Assembly (NCBI GenBank): GCA_030747885.1
Contig: JASLJW010000134.1
Location: forward strand, 1-8,750
Reading direction: 5' to 3'
DNA: 8,750 nt
Origin: Candidatus Thalassarchaeaceae archaeon
GTDB taxonomy: Archaea > Thermoplasmatota > Poseidoniia > Poseidoniales > Thalassarchaeaceae
Positions 6,255 to 8,750 of the stretch are shown here, piece by piece. The notes beneath the pieces were generated by a model. That model did not search any database. It saw only the letters and a program-made list of their open reading frames with translations, and was not told the origin of the DNA. Position 1 is the stretch's first letter; each line of letters opens with the position of its first letter. The position numbers and the translations under genes are program-made.

Positions 6255-7447
6255 TGATACAACATTTCTCTACCCATTGCAATCATAGAAATTTCAGCGA
6301 CCAATGTGTGTAACCATCTTCTTGAAATCATTATTGATTCTGCTTCAGCGGGCAAATCACTGTCGAGGATAAAGCGGGTTGATGGAGTATTCAAATTATC
6401 CATGACGCCATACTTCTGATTAGAACGATGGAACCATGAAGATACACGGCCATTTACACCATAGCCCACTGGTTCTAGAATCGAATCAAATGACTTTAGA
6501 AAGGTAGGAACTGCTTCTTGAAGCAAGAAATCCTCAGCAGAAACTCCTCCTTTGGCATAGGCCAATCGATTCATCTTTCGGTTTGAAAGATTGAGAATCT
6601 CGTCGGGACTTTCTATTCGTAAAATTCCCAATCCATACGTGCCCCTATCGTTCTTAACATATAGAGACGGTTTGGAATCAATACCATGCTCTTCATATTT
6701 TGAACGTATGAACTCTAAGCCTTCCTGAATTTCCCCCGCTAATCTTTCTCTACATTGTACATCTTCTAGACATCTGCCTCTACTAACGAATCCCCATGGA
6801 CCAATTAGCCAGGGATCGATTCCAACTAAATCGGCAAGTTCGTGAACTAAATCCGAAACATGCTCAAAATGTTGGCATTTACTACGAGTATGCCATCCCA
6901 TGTAATTGGGAGGAGTAATTGTTACATTGGATATCTCCAATGGCCCTTCACTCAAATCGGAATTTAACAAAATCATATCTACAGATTTCCCGTCTGCTGT
7001 CACATACTGATTTTCTACTTCCACAAGGGACAAATCGATTTCTCCTTTCGGAGTTTGTATTGTTTCGTTTTTTAGGAGGTCAGTACCGATCAAAACTTCT
7101 ATTCCAATGTCTTTCAATAAGGAATTGATGACGCTGATGTTTGCCATATAATTGGGATTCCTAGTATGAGACTCTGGCCAAATCAACAAACGATTTGGCT
7201 GTCGCTCTAATTTGCCAAACCAATCTTTTATTCCAAGGGACAAATTTCCGTAATCATCCTCATCAATATTATTGAATCCAGCAGGAAACGCATTGGAATC
7301 CACTACTGCTGCCTTCCACCCAGCATCACGAATATCAAAGGAACCATAGAATGGCATTGGTACTTGAGAACGTTTTAATTCCAACCACTCGTAAATTTCA
7401 GATTCCATCGCCAAAAGGTTAGGAATAACTGATTTGATCCCCGCCAT
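6230..7447 (-). CDS. gshA: Glutamate-cysteine ligase, proteobacterial GshA type
   Basis: The product should join L-glutamate and L-cysteine with ATP to give gamma-glutamylcysteine, the first step to glutathione and itself the main thiol of some archaea. I recognise the GshA family first described from Acidithiobacillus (TIGR02049/PF08886 type) by ordered motifs: DIRDAGWKAAVVDSNAFPAGFNN (38-60), PESHTRN (91-97), LLNSDLSEG (160-168), GWHTRSK with HF (184-194), GIDPWLIGPWGF (209-220), KNDRGTYGLGI (265-275) and LLQEAVPT (308-315). The length, 405, is near the family norm. The ATG overlaps the stop of the upstream asparagine-synthetase-like gene (TAATG), which indicates translational coupling; M14 is a possible alternative start. 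No glutathione synthetase gene is in the window, so the end product could stay gamma-glutamylcysteine. Distance from other GshA types makes lateral transfer plausible. Activity is inferred from motifs only. Confidence 0.85.
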   Translation of the reverse strand: MAGIKSVIPNLLAMESEIYEWLELKRSQVPMPFYGSFDIRDAGWKAAVVDSNAFPAGFNNIDEDDYGNLSLGIKDWFGKLERQPNRLLIWPESHTRNPNYMANISVINSLLKDIGIEVLIGTDLLKNETIQTPKGEIDLSLVEVENQYVTADGKSVDMILLNSDLSEGPLEISNVTITPPNYMGWHTRSKCQHFEHVSDLVHELADLVGIDPWLIGPWGFVSRGRCLEDVQCRERLAGEIQEGLEFIRSKYEEHGIDSKPSLYVKNDRGTYGLGILRIESPDEILNLSNRKMNRLAYAKGGVSAEDFLLQEAVPTFLKSFDSILEPVGYGVNGRVSSWFHRSNQKYGVMDNLNTPSTRFILDSDLPAEAESIMISRRWLHTLVAEISMIAMGREMLYHQSSDSAL

Positions 7448-8750
7448 TAAATCAACTCTAATGGTTCTACATCATCAAGTAAATCCAACAAATCTTTTGA
7501 TGAACTTGGAGGAGAAATTTCAGAGCCTAAATGTAGGGAACGGAATAGTCTGAATCCTATCGCAATATCTGGCATTTTTTCTAACAAAGGAGAAAGGAAA
7601 GGAATATCAGAATTCCATTCCTTGATATTTGGCTTCAATTCATCAATTATCGAATTTATCAAACTAGGAGAAGTTGCAGTACCGGCAGGTAGTTTTGGCC
7701 TAGACACAATATGCTTCGGTAGTGCAGTTAAAGCCGCTGCAGATCTTAATGCTCTTTTCTCTATTCCCCCAGATTGAAAACGCCAATCCATCGGTAATTT
7801 CTTCGATAATTCAAGATGTTGATTTGAAAGGAACGGAACGCGCACCTCTAATCCATGTGCCATACTATGTCTATCGACCAAACGCAGTTGAAAATTAGAT
7901 AATTGTCCTCGATTCATCTCAAAATTAAGGGTTGATTCCAGATCAGAAAACACACCTTGTGGATTCGGAAAAGTATCGTTCCATGGTTGACCCATTCCGA
8001 TTAGGTTGGTTTCTCCAAGTAAACCAGAAGATAATCCTCGTGCAATTGGATGATCTATTGATTCAAGCCGATTGGAAACTACTGCCGCATGAGTTGAAAG
8101 ATTAGCATGACGAGGATATCCTGCATGTATTTCATCTGCTCCTTGGCCACAAATTCCTACCTTTACATCTTTAGACATCTGTTCAAACAAAGGTTGGAAA
8201 AATAATACTGTAAGATCAAGATCTTCGCCACTCCAAGAAAAATAAGGGAGGCGTTTCCAGAACACATCTTCATCCAAAGTCCACGAGTAATGTTCTAAAT
8301 CAAGAGCATTCGAAACTTCAACGGCAGCCTTGTAGTCAGGATTTTCTTCATCCTCAGCAACAGTCCAGCATTTAGGAACTGGTTTTCCGGCAATATCTGA
8401 TGCTTCTCTCGCAAGAGCCGCAACTAAACTTGAATCAAGGCCGCCCGATAAAACAACACCAACTGGAACATCAGAATTTAATCGATCTGCTAAACCTAAT
8501 CTTAGGCTATGAAGGAGTTCCCGTGACGATTTTCGAGGGTCCCAATTTTCCGAAGGTCTATTGCAAAATTGTGTGTAGTTAGCTACTCCCGTTAACACAG
8601 CTCTACCGTCACTGTCCAGTGACCAAGTTTCGATAGTCCCTGGACGAACTTGAGCAACGCCATGAAACAATGTGGTGTTATCAAGTGGATATTCAAATGC
8701 AAGACGAGAAAATAATGCCATAGAATCCAAAACAGGAGTATATTCAGGAT
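7447..8750 (-). CDS. asnB: Asparagine-synthetase-like amidotransferase, synthetase domain (N-terminus outside window)
   Basis: The frame is open to the right edge, so 433 C-terminal residues are seen. The Ntn glutaminase domain with its catalytic Cys2 must lie beyond base 8750. The TTG at 8730 is an internal Leu (the upstream residues read PEYTPV). The visible part starts at the end of the glutaminase domain (TLFHGVAQVRPG). It continues into the ATP-pyrophosphatase domain with SGGLDSS (8428-8448), GQGADE (8131-8148) and the DRHSMAHGLEVRVPFLS block (7825-7875). AsnB enzymes make asparagine from aspartate, ATP and glutamine ammonia. Two positions differ from E. coli AsnB: GEGSDE reads GQGADE, and the usual Asp in PFLD is Ser. 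Such changes occur in AsnB-like paralogs that amidate other substrates, so asparagine as product is not certain. The gene overlaps gshA by 1 nt. Confidence 0.88.
   Translation of the reverse strand, partial: PEYTPVLDSMALFSRLAFEYPLDNTTLFHGVAQVRPGTIETWSLDSDGRAVLTGVANYTQFCNRPSENWDPRKSSRELLHSLRLGLADRLNSDVPVGVVLSGGLDSSLVAALAREASDIAGKPVPKCWTVAEDEENPDYKAAVEVSNALDLEHYSWTLDEDVFWKRLPYFSWSGEDLDLTVLFFQPLFEQMSKDVKVGICGQGADEIHAGYPRHANLSTHAAVVSNRLESIDHPIARGLSSGLLGETNLIGMGQPWNDTFPNPQGVFSDLESTLNFEMNRGQLSNFQLRLVDRHSMAHGLEVRVPFLSNQHLELSKKLPMDWRFQSGGIEKRALRSAAALTALPKHIVSRPKLPAGTATSPSLINSIIDELKPNIKEWNSDIPFLSPLLEKMPDIAIGFRLFRSLHLGSEISPPSSSKDLLDLLDDVEPLELI

Noticed and set aside
8728..8730. TTG as the start of the asparagine-synthetase-like gene
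   Set aside because: The frame stays open to the window edge, and the residues before it continue the family pattern; the gene is truncated by the window.

Overview
The window is AT-leaning and gene-dense. It has no RNA genes, CRISPR arrays or mobile elements that I can see. The gene content and style suggest a planktonic archaeon, possibly a Marine Group II/Poseidoniales-type euryarchaeon. That rests on a split b6-type cytochrome b with a Rieske protein, small orphan membrane proteins, very short spacers, and Shine-Dalgarno sites (GGTGA core) where a strong site is present. It is recognition by style rather than a marker gene, so a bacterium is not excluded.

Positions 1-3945 (+) hold a respiratory operon: the C-terminal end of a Rieske protein, then a cytochrome b6-like protein, then an unusual 941-residue fusion. 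The cytochrome b6-like protein has four heme b histidines and a cysteine at the place where b6f binds heme cn. The fusion joins a cytochrome b6f subunit IV-like part (PDWY quinol-site motif), two extra membrane helices, a roughly 280-residue probably extracytoplasmic domain, one more helix, and a cytoplasmic HdrD/GlpC-type module with two [4Fe-4S] motifs and two complete five-cysteine CCG domains. I infer a quinol-oxidising bc-type complex physically wired to a cytoplasmic heterodisulfide-reductase-like module. This is the most interesting object in the window.

Positions 3946-4648 hold two small genes: a three-helix membrane protein of unknown function (-), whose stop codon abuts that of the fusion gene, and a 2[4Fe-4S] ferredoxin (+) that could be a soluble partner of the complex.

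Positions 4649-6254 hold a family GT4 glycosyltransferase (-) and, divergent from it, a small two-helix membrane protein (+).

Positions 6230-8750 (-) hold a two-gene operon. An asparagine-synthetase-like amidotransferase, whose N-terminus lies off the right edge, overlaps by 1 nt a glutamate-cysteine ligase of the proteobacterial GshA type. The second enzyme would make gamma-glutamylcysteine. A low-molecular-weight thiol gene close to a heterodisulfide-reductase-like module is suggestive, but the two are in different transcription units.

No gene-free stretch exceeds about 110 bases.
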